Part shown: positions 54,772 through 63,885 of the stretch, in pieces
Numbering within the stretch: position 1 is the stretch's first letter
How the letters are laid out: every line of letters starts with the position of its first letter
Assembly (NCBI RefSeq): GCF_947039875.1
Contig: NZ_CAMRAN010000018.1
Coordinates: 1-64,000, forward strand
DNA: 64,000 bases
Direction of reading: 5' to 3'
Source of the DNA: an uncultured Photobacterium sp.
GTDB lineage: Bacteria; Pseudomonadota; Gammaproteobacteria; Enterobacterales; Vibrionaceae
The notes under the pieces: model-generated
Databases searched by the model: none
What the model saw: only the letters and a program-made list of their open reading frames with translations
Told to the model about the DNA's origin: nothing
Translations under genes and position numbers: made by a program

Positions 54772-55038
54772 ATGTTTATATTTACACGCACATTATTATT
54801 GATGTTGTTCATTATTTTCACGGCATCAAGCTCGGCTCTAACACTTCAACAGTATACTCAACAATATGCTTTATTACCTTGTACAGGGTTAGAGACTCGA
54901 ATAGGTAGCTTTGAAAAAAGGTTATCAATGATGTTATCGACGGCATCAAAAAGAGAATATGAAGATTTAAAACGAGAATATAAAGCACTTAATGAATTAT
55001 ATAAGAAAAAGAATTGTCATAAACGAAACTCCCGCTAA
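54772..55038 (+). CDS. Small secreted protein, unknown
   Basis: 88 residues from the ATG at 54772 (GGA 9 nt upstream). The signal peptide ends near SSSA-LTL. The mature chain has two cysteines (LPCTGLE, KNCHKR) and a charged, likely helical middle (REYEDLKREYKALNELYKK). Periplasmic. Not recognised. A hairpin overlaps its 3' end. Confidence 0.6.
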   Translation: MFIFTRTLLLMLFIIFTASSSALTLQQYTQQYALLPCTGLETRIGSFEKRLSMMLSTASKREYEDLKREYKALNELYKKKNCHKRNSR

Positions 55039-55055
55039 TAATATTAACGGGAGTT
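55027..55055. terminator. Hairpin between convergent genes
   Basis: AACTCCCG pairs with CGGGAGTT (8 bp, extended by near-palindromic TAATATTA loop bases). The T-run is poor, but the placement suits termination from both sides. Confidence 0.65.
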
Positions 55056-55079
55056 AACAAAGGAGTTATGATCGTAGTT

Positions 55080-56324
55080 TTAAGCGAGTAATGTATAACT
55101 TAAATATAAGTTTAATGCTAATACAATAGCGACAATAACTAAGCCTAATGTAGAAACAACTTTATTATTCTTGTACTTACCCATAATGACTTTGCTATTA
55201 GTAAAGTATAGTAATGGAATGATTGCGAGTGCAATACCAAAGCTAAGCACCACCTGGCTCATGACTAAAATCTCAGTCGTATTAACCGCTAGAGCGATAA
55301 CGACAAATGATGGGATCATAGTGATTGAACGACGCACCCACATTGGAATACTAAATTTAACAAAGCCTTGCATTACAACTTGACCTGCCATTGTGCCGAC
55401 GACTGTTGATGAAAGCCCTGATGCTACTAACGAAATACCAAATAAAACTGATGCTGATTTGCCCACTAACGGTGTTAATGTTTTATATGCTGTTTCTATT
55501 TCAGCGATATCTTTATTACCAGAATAATGAAATACTGCGGCGGCCATTGCTACGATAGCGATATTAACAAACCCAGCAATAACCATTGCAATTAATACAT
55601 CATATTTTGTTGAGCGTAACCGTGTTGAAACTTTTTCGCCGTACGTATTTTTAAATAATGCTGAGTGCAAATAAATAACATGTGGCATTACTGTTGCACC
55701 AAGAATACCTGCGGCTAAATATATTTGGTGAGGACTATTTAATGTCGGAACAATTAATCCAGTAACTAAAGCATGTGATGCTGGCGGTGCAATAAATAAT
55801 TCAAATATATAAATAACAGCAACTAATAATAATAAAGCACCAATAACGACTTCGATCGGTTTTTGGCTTTTGTTATTAAGCATTAATATCATCATTGTTG
55901 CGATTGCTGTGATAATAGCCCCCTCCATTAAGCTAATACCAAATAATAATTGAAAACCAACAGCAGCACCAATAAACTCGGCAAGATCGGTTGCCATCGC
56001 TATTATTTCGGCTTGAATCCAATAAGGACCAATTGCCCATTTAGGAAGATGATCTCGTAAATGTTCAGCTAAATTTTTACCTGTGACTATCCCTAATTTA
56101 GCTGACAGATATTGAATCAACATCGCCATTAAATTAGCCCACAGAACGACCCATAAAAGCTGGTAACCAAAGGCTGAACCCGACTCAATATTTGTAGCAA
56201 AATTACCTGGATCAATATAACCAATAGCAGCAATAAATGCAGGGCCTAATAAAAGTAATTTCTTTTTTAACTTTAAGCTAAACGGGGTTGGCTGCATATA
56301 AAGTGCAATAGATGCTTTATTCAT
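55080..56324 (-). CDS. mntH: Nramp-family Mn2+/Fe2+ proton symporter MntH
   Basis: 414 residues, 11 helices. Metal-site motifs are intact: [18 protein letters not shown] (helix 1 Asp-Pro-Gly-Asn) and [15 protein letters not shown] (helix 6 Met-Pro-His). It imports manganese and some iron. A Fur-type box lies 40 bp upstream of the start, so iron or manganese probably represses it. Confidence 0.95.
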   Translation of the reverse strand: MNKASIALYMQPTPFSLKLKKKLLLLGPAFIAAIGYIDPGNFATNIESGSAFGYQLLWVVLWANLMAMLIQYLSAKLGIVTGKNLAEHLRDHLPKWAIGPYWIQAEIIAMATDLAEFIGAAVGFQLLFGISLMEGAIITAIATMMILMLNNKSQKPIEVVIGALLLLVAVIYIFELFIAPPASHALVTGLIVPTLNSPHQIYLAAGILGATVMPHVIYLHSALFKNTYGEKVSTRLRSTKYDVLIAMVIAGFVNIAIVAMAAAVFHYSGNKDIAEIETAYKTLTPLVGKSASVLFGISLVASGLSSTVVGTMAGQVVMQGFVKFSIPMWVRRSITMIPSFVVIALAVNTTEILVMSQVVLSFGIALAIIPLLYFTNSKVIMGKYKNNKVVSTLGLVIVAIVLALNLYLSYTLLA

Positions 56325-56777
56325 AAGTGACTCCTTTGTCTTGAGCCTACTTTACTTAAAGCTCAAATGAGAATCAATATCATTTAACAGCTAAATTTGG
56401 TTGCTTATGTTTCACTTATGGTTTTTGCGATAACAATAGTTAATACCTATTAGTATGATTGCTATTTTGATTTGAGATTGTAAATTTTATCATTTTTAAT
56501 ATTAAAAATGTCATCGACATCAAAAATTTGTGATCATTTGTCAAGAATAAGTATTAGAGTGTTTTATCTTTTTAAAAATATCGATATTGTCTTCTTGTTG
56601 ATTTATATATCTTTAGCGCATTATATAACGGTGAGCGTTAATACTTATCAAACATATGAAAATATAATTATTTTAAATAACTATATTTCATGAAGATATT
56701 TATTGATAATAAATATTACTCTATACGCCATTGCTACAACTATGATGCGAAATGGATATTTATAATAGGGATGTAAT
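56325..56777. other. Intergenic region (453 bp) with Fur-type box
   Basis: Divergent promoter region for mntH and the sigma-factor gene. A 61-codon plus frame at 56508-56693 lacks a ribosome-binding site and looks like chance. Nothing else is seen beyond the Fur-like box. Confidence 0.5.
56365..56385 (-). promoter_or_regulatory. Fur/Mur-type box upstream of mntH
   Basis: AAATGAGAAT-C-AATATCATTT: ten-base arms around a central C, 8 of 10 pairs complementary, close to the Fur consensus. It lies 41 bp upstream of the mntH start codon. Confidence 0.75.
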
Positions 56778-57656
56778 ATGGAAGCTGAAGTAAATGGCAA
56801 AACCCACACTTTCGAAACTGACATTATTCAGTTATACCTTCGTGATATCTCGATGAAACCACTTCTCTCTAAAATTGAGGAAATTCTTTATAGTCGTAAA
56901 GCCCTAACGGGAGATAACAGTGCTAAGAAGGTAATGATTGAGAGTAATTTACGTTTAGTGGTGAACATTGCTAAACGTTACCGTGGTAGTTCTATTCAAT
57001 TTAGTGATCTGATTGATGAAGGTAATATCGGCCTTATTACAGCGGTAGATAAATTTGATCCTGAAAAGGGCTTTCGATTTTCTACATATGCGACATGGTG
57101 GATTAAACAAACGATAGAACGTGCTATCCATAATCAAAGCCGCACAATTCGTTTACCTGTTCATGTATCAAAAGAAATCAATACTATTTTACGGACGCAT
57201 AAAAGTTTATTGCATAGTCAAAATAAAGAGCCAAAAGATGAAGATGTCGCAAAAACACTAAATCGTGATGTTGATGATATTACCACCCTATTATCTTACG
57301 ATGCTCCTGTTATATCTTACGATCAAACAATCAATGATGACGCTAATTCACAATCACTTTCCATCTTCCTTGTAAATGATAAAGAATTACAGCCTGATGC
57401 ACATTTAGATAAGATGGATATTAAGCATATAACTACAACAGTTCTTGATTCTTTACCTCCTAGAGATAAAGAAATTATTTGTCGTCGTTTTGGGCTGCTA
57501 GGCTACGAATCACAAACGCTTCAAGAAGTGGCAGATGAAGTAGGATTAACTCGTGAACGTATTCGTCAATTACAAGTTATTTCATTGAAAAAACTCCGTA
57601 ATTATTTACAACGAGATAATTATGATATATCAATACTTTTTGCTGACACAGCATAA
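56778..57656 (+). CDS. RpoS-like alternative sigma factor (RpoS paralogue, RpoQ-like)
   Basis: 292 residues. Region 1.2 is seen as [16 protein letters not shown], region 2 as [20 protein letters not shown] through [18 protein letters not shown] and [19 protein letters not shown], and region 4 as [30 protein letters not shown]. The match to E. coli RpoS is strong in regions 2.2-2.4 and 4.2 and weak in region 3, with a shorter N-terminus than the usual 330 residues. Vibrionaceae carry extra RpoS-like factors such as RpoQ in Aliivibrio. It is not in the usual nlpD-rpoS context, so it is a paralogue. Confidence 0.88.
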   Translation: MEAEVNGKTHTFETDIIQLYLRDISMKPLLSKIEEILYSRKALTGDNSAKKVMIESNLRLVVNIAKRYRGSSIQFSDLIDEGNIGLITAVDKFDPEKGFRFSTYATWWIKQTIERAIHNQSRTIRLPVHVSKEINTILRTHKSLLHSQNKEPKDEDVAKTLNRDVDDITTLLSYDAPVISYDQTINDDANSQSLSIFLVNDKELQPDAHLDKMDIKHITTTVLDSLPPRDKEIICRRFGLLGYESQTLQEVADEVGLTRERIRQLQVISLKKLRNYLQRDNYDISILFADTA

Positions 57657-57677
57657 TAGATTGTTTGCTACTATTTG

Positions 57678-57706
57678 AAAGAGCACATTAGATGCTCTTT
57701 TATTGT
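57678..57706 (+). terminator. Terminator after the sigma-factor gene
   Basis: AAAGAGCA pairs with TGCTCTTT (8 bp, 7-nt loop), followed by TATTGTT. Confidence 0.75.
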
Positions 57707-57724
57707 TAATAGTTAAGGTTTGTT

Positions 57725-58270
57725 ATGTATTTAAAATCATTATTGGTTATAGGTTCTGTGTTATTTTTCTCGGGTTGTACGAGTTACGGTGTAACTGAAA
57801 ATGAAATGCAATCTTACTTAAATAAAGAAACTAAATTTAATCATTCAGTAGGTATTCAAGGACTAGCTTATGCGACAGGTAAGTTTGATAACATTAAAGT
57901 TGGAATTGGACGTGTCGCTAAGAATAAAGTAAATGTAGCGACAACAGCGACAGCTGAATTGGAACTAATGGGACAACCGACTCAAAATATCTCAATCAAA
58001 GCGAATTTTAGTGCAATCCCCTATTATAACCAAGATCAAGGTGCTATTTACTTAAAAGATCTAAATATTGAATCATTAGATGTTACACCACAGCGACTAA
58101 ATAACGTACTAACAAAACCAGTTATCACGCCTATTGTTTCTTTCTTAAGCCAAGTCTTATCAACAAAACCAGTGTATAAACTTAATGATAATGAAATAGA
58201 ACAATCGCTTTTGAAAAAAACCAAACCAGAATTAGTGATTGAAAACCATAAGTTAGTTTTAGATTGGTAA
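57725..58270 (+). CDS. DUF1439 (YceB-like) lipoprotein
   Basis: 181 residues, lipobox FSGC (Cys18). The mature part (ENEMQSYLNKETKFNHSVGI ... LKDLNIESLDVTPQRLNNVL) follows the DUF1439/YceB pattern of tubular lipid-binding-like proteins. It lies 69 bp after the sigma factor, with a terminator between, so it may have its own promoter, possibly read by that sigma factor (inference). Confidence 0.8.
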   Translation: MYLKSLLVIGSVLFFSGCTSYGVTENEMQSYLNKETKFNHSVGIQGLAYATGKFDNIKVGIGRVAKNKVNVATTATAELELMGQPTQNISIKANFSAIPYYNQDQGAIYLKDLNIESLDVTPQRLNNVLTKPVITPIVSFLSQVLSTKPVYKLNDNEIEQSLLKKTKPELVIENHKLVLDW

Positions 58271-58290
58271 TAAATAGCCGTTTATATAAA

Positions 58291-58316
58291 AAGCTCTTAA
58301 TATAAGAGCTTTTTTA
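58291..58316. terminator. Bidirectional terminator
   Basis: AAGCTCTTA pairs with TAAGAGCTT (9 bp, 3-nt loop), flanked by A5 and T6. Confidence 0.85.
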
Positions 58317-58604
58317 TTGTTTTAAAATATACTCATTCAAGGTTTCATCTATCATTTTCACTGACCTTTCTGCTTCAAATGACCGTTTCATTGCTTCTGC
58401 TGCGTAATCCCTCATCGTCGGAGTTTGACTAGTAATAATAAGCATAAGTACAAGTATAATTGTAGCAACTGATAAAATAGCGACAGTGTATATTCGTCGA
58501 GTAATACGGGCTTCACTTTGTTTAATTTCTGCTTTTACAGCTCGTAATACATCATAGTTAGTGATGTTTGAACGTATTCTTTGGTTTTTATCCATGTTAA
58601 ACAT
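58314..58604 (-). CDS. Single-span membrane protein, unknown
   Basis: 96 residues (or 93 from the fourth codon). A charged N-terminal helix (NYDVLRAVKAEIKQSEARITRR) is followed by one strong transmembrane helix (about 39-58) and a helical polar tail. Probably an inner-membrane coiled-coil protein. Not recognised. No good ribosome-binding site is seen for either start. Confidence 0.5.
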   Translation of the reverse strand: MFNMDKNQRIRSNITNYDVLRAVKAEIKQSEARITRRIYTVAILSVATIILVLMLIITSQTPTMRDYAAEAMKRSFEAERSVKMIDETLNEYILKQ

Positions 58605-58727
58605 TCAGTTTAATTAATAACGGGTTATTTTAACAAGCTAATCTGAATTTAAGCTTACGTAAGTTTAAGTTTGTGATGTAGAATTATTTTCAATCAACAC
58701 ATAAAGTTATAGTGCATTAGAGGTAAT

Positions 58728-58758
58728 AAAAAAACAGAGCCTATTAACTCTGCTTTTT
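58728..58758 (-). terminator. Terminator of chrA
   Basis: AAAAAACAGAG pairs with CTCTGCTTTTTT (one mismatch). On minus it ends in a T-run. It lies directly after the stop. Confidence 0.8.
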
Positions 58759-58760
58759 TA

Positions 58761-59909
58761 TCAAGAAATAATAATCACGTATATAAATAATAAAATGGCT
58801 AATAGCCACACGGGGCATTGGTATTTCTTAATTAAAAGATAACCTAGTGTAACTACGATGATATCAGTGATTGATTTAATTGAACTCGTTATTACCGGAT
58901 TAATAAGTGCACTTCCCAATAAACCCACCACACAAGCATTTATTAATAAAATTGCTTGCATTAAACGAGGATGACTAAATAATGCTTTCCATGCAGGAAG
59001 GAAAGCAAATAATAATAGACTACCAGGAAGGAAAACAGCAACAGTGGCGATTAAACTCCCCCAAAGAGGTATTGCTGGCATAACTGAAGCACCAAGATAA
59101 CTGGCCATCGTAAACATAGGTCCAGGTACTAATTGTGCTGAAGCATAAGCACTTAAAAAGGTATTATCAGTGACCATTCCATCAAGCATTGGTTGTAGTA
59201 ATGGCAATACTACATGCCCACCACCAAAAACAAAACTACCCGCTTGGTAGAAAATAGAAAATAATTTAATACTGTCATTTGTTATTGCAGTAAATGGTAA
59301 GAATGCTAATAACCCTAAAAAAGTTATAACGAATCCAATATGTGGTCGAATGGGCTTAATTAACTGCTTATTAATGACTGGCTGTGTTTTAAATGACCAT
59401 AAATAACCCACTATACTAGCAATGATAATAGGGAATATTTGACCGAGTAAACCATCACTAAACATTAACCACGTCATGGTTAATAATGCTGCTGCAATAG
59501 TTGGGATAGAGGTTAAATTCTTTTTTGTCATCCCCCACAAAGCATCAGTAATAACCACAACAGCTAATAATTTTGCAGCGGTAATAATCTGTTCAACAAT
59601 AACAGAGCTACCAAATTTATTATTTGCAACAGCAAGGGAAGTTAATAATGTAAACGATGGTAAAGTAAAACCAATAAAAGCAGCAATCGTTCCTAAATAA
59701 CCTGCTTTTTTATATCCAATATACATTCCGAGTTGACTACTCGCAGGGCCGGGTAAAAACTGACATAATGCAATAGCTTGTGTGAAATCTTCATCAGTAA
59801 GCCATTTTTTCTTAACGACAAACGCTTGCTGAAAATAGCCTATATGTGCTGCGGGGCCACCGAAACTACATAGCCCTAACACTAAAAACTGCCAAAAAAC
59901 CGTTACCAT
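58761..59909 (-). CDS. chrA: ChrA chromate efflux transporter (long form)
   Basis: 382 residues with the two homologous halves of long-chain CHR proteins. Seen in the first half: FGGPAAHIGYFQQAFV, and FLPGPASSQLGMYIGY. Seen in the second half: FVFGGGHVVLPLLQPML, and LVPGPMFTMASYLGA. It exports chromate, in exchange or with protons. It is divergent from a LysR gene 234 bp away, which may regulate it. Confidence 0.92.
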   Translation of the reverse strand: MVTVFWQFLVLGLCSFGGPAAHIGYFQQAFVVKKKWLTDEDFTQAIALCQFLPGPASSQLGMYIGYKKAGYLGTIAAFIGFTLPSFTLLTSLAVANNKFGSSVIVEQIITAAKLLAVVVITDALWGMTKKNLTSIPTIAAALLTMTWLMFSDGLLGQIFPIIIASIVGYLWSFKTQPVINKQLIKPIRPHIGFVITFLGLLAFLPFTAITNDSIKLFSIFYQAGSFVFGGGHVVLPLLQPMLDGMVTDNTFLSAYASAQLVPGPMFTMASYLGASVMPAIPLWGSLIATVAVFLPGSLLLFAFLPAWKALFSHPRLMQAILLINACVVGLLGSALINPVITSSIKSITDIIVVTLGYLLIKKYQCPVWLLAILLFIYVIIIS

Positions 59910-60142
59910 TAATCACATCTCCTATAGTGAAGTCATGATTGTAACGATTGTTTTTCTATTACTAAAATCGTTTGTACAGATACATATTATTAATATAATC
60001 GATGTTTAATTTCTTTATTGCGTCATATCATTTTCATAATGCCCATAATCCTCTATGATAGAAATCATATTCTTCTTATGTAATAACAAGCAAAGTCATA
60101 TACCGTTCCCCTACTTTGCTTTTCTCTCAAGAGTCGATGCTT

Positions 60143-61057
60143 ATGTTAGAAAATCTTCAACAAATGGTCATCTTGGCAGCTATCGGCCATGAACAAAATT
60201 TCACTCGAGCAGCAGATAGATTAGGCATCTCTAAATCTCAAGTAAGCAAACAAGTGCGCTTTTTAGAAGAACGCTTAGGGTGTCAGTTAGTTCAACGCAG
60301 TACGCGTACGGTTGCATTAACTGAAATTGGCTTACAGTATGCTGATTATGGTCAGCAGCTGGTTGATACTGTTAATGAAGCTGAAGCAATGGTCGCAGGC
60401 TACCGTAATGAGATTAAAGGCGTTCTTCGAATTGGCATAGCCCAATCTTTTGGCAATATTCACATTACCTCCGCTTTAGCTGAATTTCAAAAAAGTAACC
60501 CTGAATTAGAGTTAGAAATTAGTCTTTTTGATCATCGTCCTAATCTATTAGAAGAAGGTTTTGATTGCTGGATAGCTATTCATGAGCACCCGCCTGAAGG
60601 TATGGTAGCCAGAAAATTAGCGACATGTGAGTTTGTTGTAGTCGCATCACCCGATTATATTGCTCAACATGGTCAACCAGAAACACCCAGTGATTTGCGT
60701 CGCCATAACTGTATTACTTATCAAAGCCGCGAGCGTAAATATGTTAATTGGGCTTTCTCTCGTGATGGCGTGCAACAATCTATTCGTGTTCGAGGAAATT
60801 ACCGTATAGATAATGCACCCGCAGTGTTAGATGCCGCGGTGAGTGGCTTAGGGATTGCCTATTTATCGACTTATCTAATGACTGATGAGCTGGAGAACCA
60901 TAAATTAATTCAGTTACTTCCCGAATGGAAAACAACGGTCGATTTACCTATCTACGCTGTTTATCCACGTAGAAAGTATTTAGCACCTAAAGTACGTTGC
61001 TTTATCGATTTTATGGCGGCGCGTATGGCACAAGCCCCCTATAAAGTTCACGCTTGA
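60143..61057 (+). CDS. LysR-family transcriptional regulator
   Basis: 304 residues from the ATG at 60143 (AAGAG 9 nt upstream). An ATG two codons earlier is too close to that site. The helix-turn-helix FTRAADRLGISKSQVSKQVR lies at about 17-36. The effector domain is complete. Of the CrgA-like group (RSTRTVALTEIG). Divergent from chrA, so chrA is a plausible target. Confidence 0.9.
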   Translation: MLENLQQMVILAAIGHEQNFTRAADRLGISKSQVSKQVRFLEERLGCQLVQRSTRTVALTEIGLQYADYGQQLVDTVNEAEAMVAGYRNEIKGVLRIGIAQSFGNIHITSALAEFQKSNPELELEISLFDHRPNLLEEGFDCWIAIHEHPPEGMVARKLATCEFVVVASPDYIAQHGQPETPSDLRRHNCITYQSRERKYVNWAFSRDGVQQSIRVRGNYRIDNAPAVLDAAVSGLGIAYLSTYLMTDELENHKLIQLLPEWKTTVDLPIYAVYPRRKYLAPKVRCFIDFMAARMAQAPYKVHA

Positions 61058-61100
61058 TATACCGATGACCTGTATTGATACAATCACTATCATACACAAA

Positions 61101-61130
61101 CAAAAACGCGGCCATCATAGCCGCGCCTTT
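61101..61130. terminator. Bidirectional terminator
   Basis: CGCGGC pairs with GCCGCG (7-nt loop) between convergent genes. The A-run on the left gives a T-run for the minus-strand acyltransferase gene. Confidence 0.75.
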
Positions 61131-61148
61131 ATATTTAAATAAACGCTA

Positions 61149-62264
61149 TTATTCTATCGCTTGTTTCTTTTGCGCAGGTAAAGCATACATTCGACGTAAT
61201 ATGTTTTGTACGCCTTGTGGTTGATCAACCAGCTTTTGTGCAAATAATTGCTTTTCTTCCACTGTTACTTGATCCGATTCAATCTCTGCTGCGATGTAAT
61301 TAGATGGAAATAAATGGTAATTTTTAGTTATTTGCTTATCAATCATTGCTGCAAGTTCATCTGGCGATTCTGGCGCATCAGTGATTACATCACCAAAGCA
61401 GACATGAATACGACGTTTTTGACCAACAATTCCTTGCACGATACTTTCAATATCTTCAAATTCAGATTTTTCATAAGTACCTGTGGTTTCTTTTTGATAC
61501 AGCTCTTGAGCTTTAGCCAAATCACAAGGATCATTTTCATATGAAATAGCAACAGGAACGATATTTAAGCCACTCATAAACTCAGCAAAAGATAATTTTT
61601 GCTTACGTCCTTCCATAAAAAACATTTTTAGAATGGCTGGATCAGTTTTATCATTGCCGTCTTTTGCTCGACCTTCCTTTTGTGCAATCCAAATATTATT
61701 GCCAGTCATTAACGAATGAAAAATATAACTAGAAAGTAGACCTAATGACTTCATTAACTCACGTGGACCTTTTGATGAGCGTTTAACAATAAAACTCTTG
61801 TTTAGACGCATCAACTCAGTCGCACATGGTTTTTTAAGCAGGTTATCGCCAATTGCAATGCGAACAGTATTAAAGTTCTCATTAAATAAACACCAGTTCA
61901 CCATCGCAGGATCCATTGCAATATCACGATGATTCGAAACAAATAAATAGGCTTTATTTGGATCTAACTTATCTAAACCCGTTGTCGTTACACCGTCACA
62001 TGAATGATCAATAGTTGCACGCATATATTTAGCAACATAGTCTTGCACATCTTTAACGCTTGCTACGTTCGACCACTTTTTCACAAGAAAGCGTTTAATT
62101 AACGGAATAAGCAACCAGCCAAACATACCGGAAGCATGAGGAAAGCGGTATTTTAAAATAGCATTGATAAAATCTCTGTCATCAATCAGGCGTTTGATCG
62201 CCCCTTTAACTTCGTTATCGTTGTAAGGGCGGATTTCTTTATAAATATCGTTATCTATACACAC
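61149..62264 (-). CDS. 1-acylglycerol-3-phosphate-type acyltransferase
   Basis: 371 residues, GTG start at 62264. The acyltransferase blocks are seen as FVSNHRDIAMDPAMVNW (His/Asp block), then LNKSFIVKRSSKGPRE, IWIAQKEGRAKDG (substrate-binding EGR-like), and LNIVPVAISYE. This matches the PlsC/PlsB-type glycerolipid acyltransferase superfamily, in the group of long (about 370) members found in Vibrio. It likely acts at the inner-membrane face in phospholipid or storage-lipid synthesis. Exact substrate unknown. Confidence 0.82.
   Translation of the reverse strand: MCIDNDIYKEIRPYNDNEVKGAIKRLIDDRDFINAILKYRFPHASGMFGWLLIPLIKRFLVKKWSNVASVKDVQDYVAKYMRATIDHSCDGVTTTGLDKLDPNKAYLFVSNHRDIAMDPAMVNWCLFNENFNTVRIAIGDNLLKKPCATELMRLNKSFIVKRSSKGPRELMKSLGLLSSYIFHSLMTGNNIWIAQKEGRAKDGNDKTDPAILKMFFMEGRKQKLSFAEFMSGLNIVPVAISYENDPCDLAKAQELYQKETTGTYEKSEFEDIESIVQGIVGQKRRIHVCFGDVITDAPESPDELAAMIDKQITKNYHLFPSNYIAAEIESDQVTVEEKQLFAQKLVDQPQGVQNILRRMYALPAQKKQAIE
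61987..61999 (+). other. matS-like MatP-binding site
   Basis: GTTACACCGTCAC, one mismatch to GTGAC-RNY-GTCAC. Lies in the acyltransferase gene, 27.5 kb right of dif. Same orientation as the other right-side sites. Confidence 0.5.
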
Positions 62265-62524
62265 AATAAGGCTTCATCTTGAAAAAACTTGGCTATTCTA
62301 CTGATAAATGCTGTTTTACCAAATAACCTACGTCAATAAGGGGAATGGTTGGAGGTCTAACCACATGATGTCGTTGAAAATTCAACCACTATTAATTATT
62401 AAAACTACGATTTAATGTAAAAGTGACTAATCATACACTGATTTTGACTATTGTCGCCTATGTGATGTTGACGAGGTAATAAAAACAGCCGAATATGTGT
62501 GGGATATCGAGTTAGAGAGACATT

Positions 62525-63205
62525 ATGAAACAAGCCATTGAGTTTTCTAAAAACGAGCACCCTTTTCTTTTCGTTGGTTCTCGTCGTAAAAGCCACAACG
62601 CCTACTTTATTGTTGTTACTAGTGGCAGCATATTAATACGGTTAGGTAAACATGAACATCTCGTGTCCAAAGGACATGGCTTTTGGGTTCCCTTTGATTG
62701 TTTACATGCAGTCACTATTTTACCGGGTACGCATTTTTTCAACGTTGCTTTTTCAATTCGCCTGCGACAGCCTCTCTGCCGTGAAACGGGCTTCTTTGTG
62801 GTTACACCACTACTTGATGCTCTGCTAATTGAACTGGAAAAACAGCCAGCAGAAAATCACGACTGGGATGGTGTAGAAGGACGCTTACTCAAAGTGGTAG
62901 CAGATCAAGTATCAAACTTATCCGCTTCAACACAATCGTTATCACCGGCTATTAAGAAGCAATACCATAGTGCGCTAGCGTTGTTGCTTGATGGCAATAA
63001 AGTCACTGAAAAATCGGCTGTTCAAGCAATAGAGCCGGTATTAGGGATGACCTTAAAAGAATTTGAAGCTTGCCTTACCATCCGTGAAACGGTGAAGCTA
63101 ACTCGCTCAGGCAGAAAGTTACCGCAAATAGCAGCCCAACTAAATACATCGGAAGTATTACTTAACACTCTTGCAATGGCAATTTTAGGCAAACCTGTTC
63201 AATAA
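62525..63205 (+). CDS. AraC-like protein with cupin N-terminus and weak helix-turn-helix
   Basis: 226 residues. The N-terminal cupin-like sensing domain (about 12-90: AYFIVVTSGSILIRLGKHEH ... GFWVPFDCLHAVTILPG) is typical of AraC regulators. In the C-terminus only a degenerate AraC pattern is visible (MTLKEFEACLTIRETVKLTRSG, LPQIAAQLNTSEVLLNTLA). Length is short for the family. Possibly a diverged regulator. Confidence 0.65.
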   Translation: MKQAIEFSKNEHPFLFVGSRRKSHNAYFIVVTSGSILIRLGKHEHLVSKGHGFWVPFDCLHAVTILPGTHFFNVAFSIRLRQPLCRETGFFVVTPLLDALLIELEKQPAENHDWDGVEGRLLKVVADQVSNLSASTQSLSPAIKKQYHSALALLLDGNKVTEKSAVQAIEPVLGMTLKEFEACLTIRETVKLTRSGRKLPQIAAQLNTSEVLLNTLAMAILGKPVQ

Positions 63206-63225
63206 TAAAGCTTACTCTGCAAAAT

Positions 63226-63250
63226 AATGCCCATTATCGCAATGGGCATT
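63226..63250. terminator. Perfect 10-bp hairpin between convergent genes
   Basis: AATGCCCATT pairs with AATGGGCATT around a 5-nt loop. No long T-run, but placement between convergent genes supports termination. Confidence 0.6.
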
Positions 63251-63303
63251 ACTCTAACATCTGATTATTTTAATCTTACTTTTGCTATGAGATAAACAGA
63301 TGT

Positions 63304-63885
63304 CTAATTAAATGGCACATGCACTTGTACTGAGATGCTATCATCTACACTACTCTTTGTATGCCAGCGATAATCTAGTCGTACACGTGTACGATCATCA
63401 TTAGGATCACCAAAACCTAAGCTCATTTGAACGCCATGGTTAAGTACCCACTGCTCGGCACCAACAATATCCTCAACATCTTCGTGATTATATTTTTTTG
63501 GTAACCAAAACCCTAAACCATAATACATTGAATCATTATACTCAGTAAAAACAGGATGATCGGCAAAGTCGTCACTCCAGTGATTCCAAAACTCACCAGT
63601 ATTATCAACTTGATTTTGCTTCCAATCATTGAACCGCTGAGAGCGAGAATAAGGATCATCCTTAATATGTGTGAAATAAATGTTATCGGCATTATTCGAT
63701 AATCGGCACACGGAATGATCAAACTGAAACAACTGATCCTCTCTTTTTATGGTGTTATTTGGCGTCAAGTCACATGGAAAAGCATATACAGATGATGAAT
63801 AAATTAAGTTACTCATAATAATAATAATAATAATAAGTATCAAGGTTTTAATTTTATTCATACGTGATATTGAGTATCCATTCAT
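63304..63885 (-). CDS. Secreted protein of unknown family
   Basis: 193 residues from the ATG at 63885, which overlaps the TGA of the upstream gene as ATGA, suggesting translational coupling. An ATG 8 codons on is also possible. The signal peptide has a run of seven isoleucines, encoded by an (ATA)n-type tract, and likely cleaves near VYA-FPC. The mature chain holds two cysteines (FPCDL, SVCRL) and a C-terminal beta-rich part (TRVRLDYRWHTKSSVDDSIS). Not recognised. Confidence 0.6.
   Translation of the reverse strand: MNGYSISRMNKIKTLILIIIIIIMSNLIYSSSVYAFPCDLTPNNTIKREDQLFQFDHSVCRLSNNADNIYFTHIKDDPYSRSQRFNDWKQNQVDNTGEFWNHWSDDFADHPVFTEYNDSMYYGLGFWLPKKYNHEDVEDIVGAEQWVLNHGVQMSLGFGDPNDDRTRVRLDYRWHTKSSVDDSISVQVHVPFN
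63815..63836. repeat. Trinucleotide tract (ATA/TAT, about 7 units)
   Basis: Seven ATA units in a row inside the signal-peptide coding region of the minus-strand gene. Length change would add or remove isoleucines without shifting frame. Confidence 0.9.

Noticed and set aside
56508-56693. 61-codon plus-strand frame upstream of the sigma factor
   Set aside because: No ribosome-binding site, odd composition, and it lies in the divergent promoter region.
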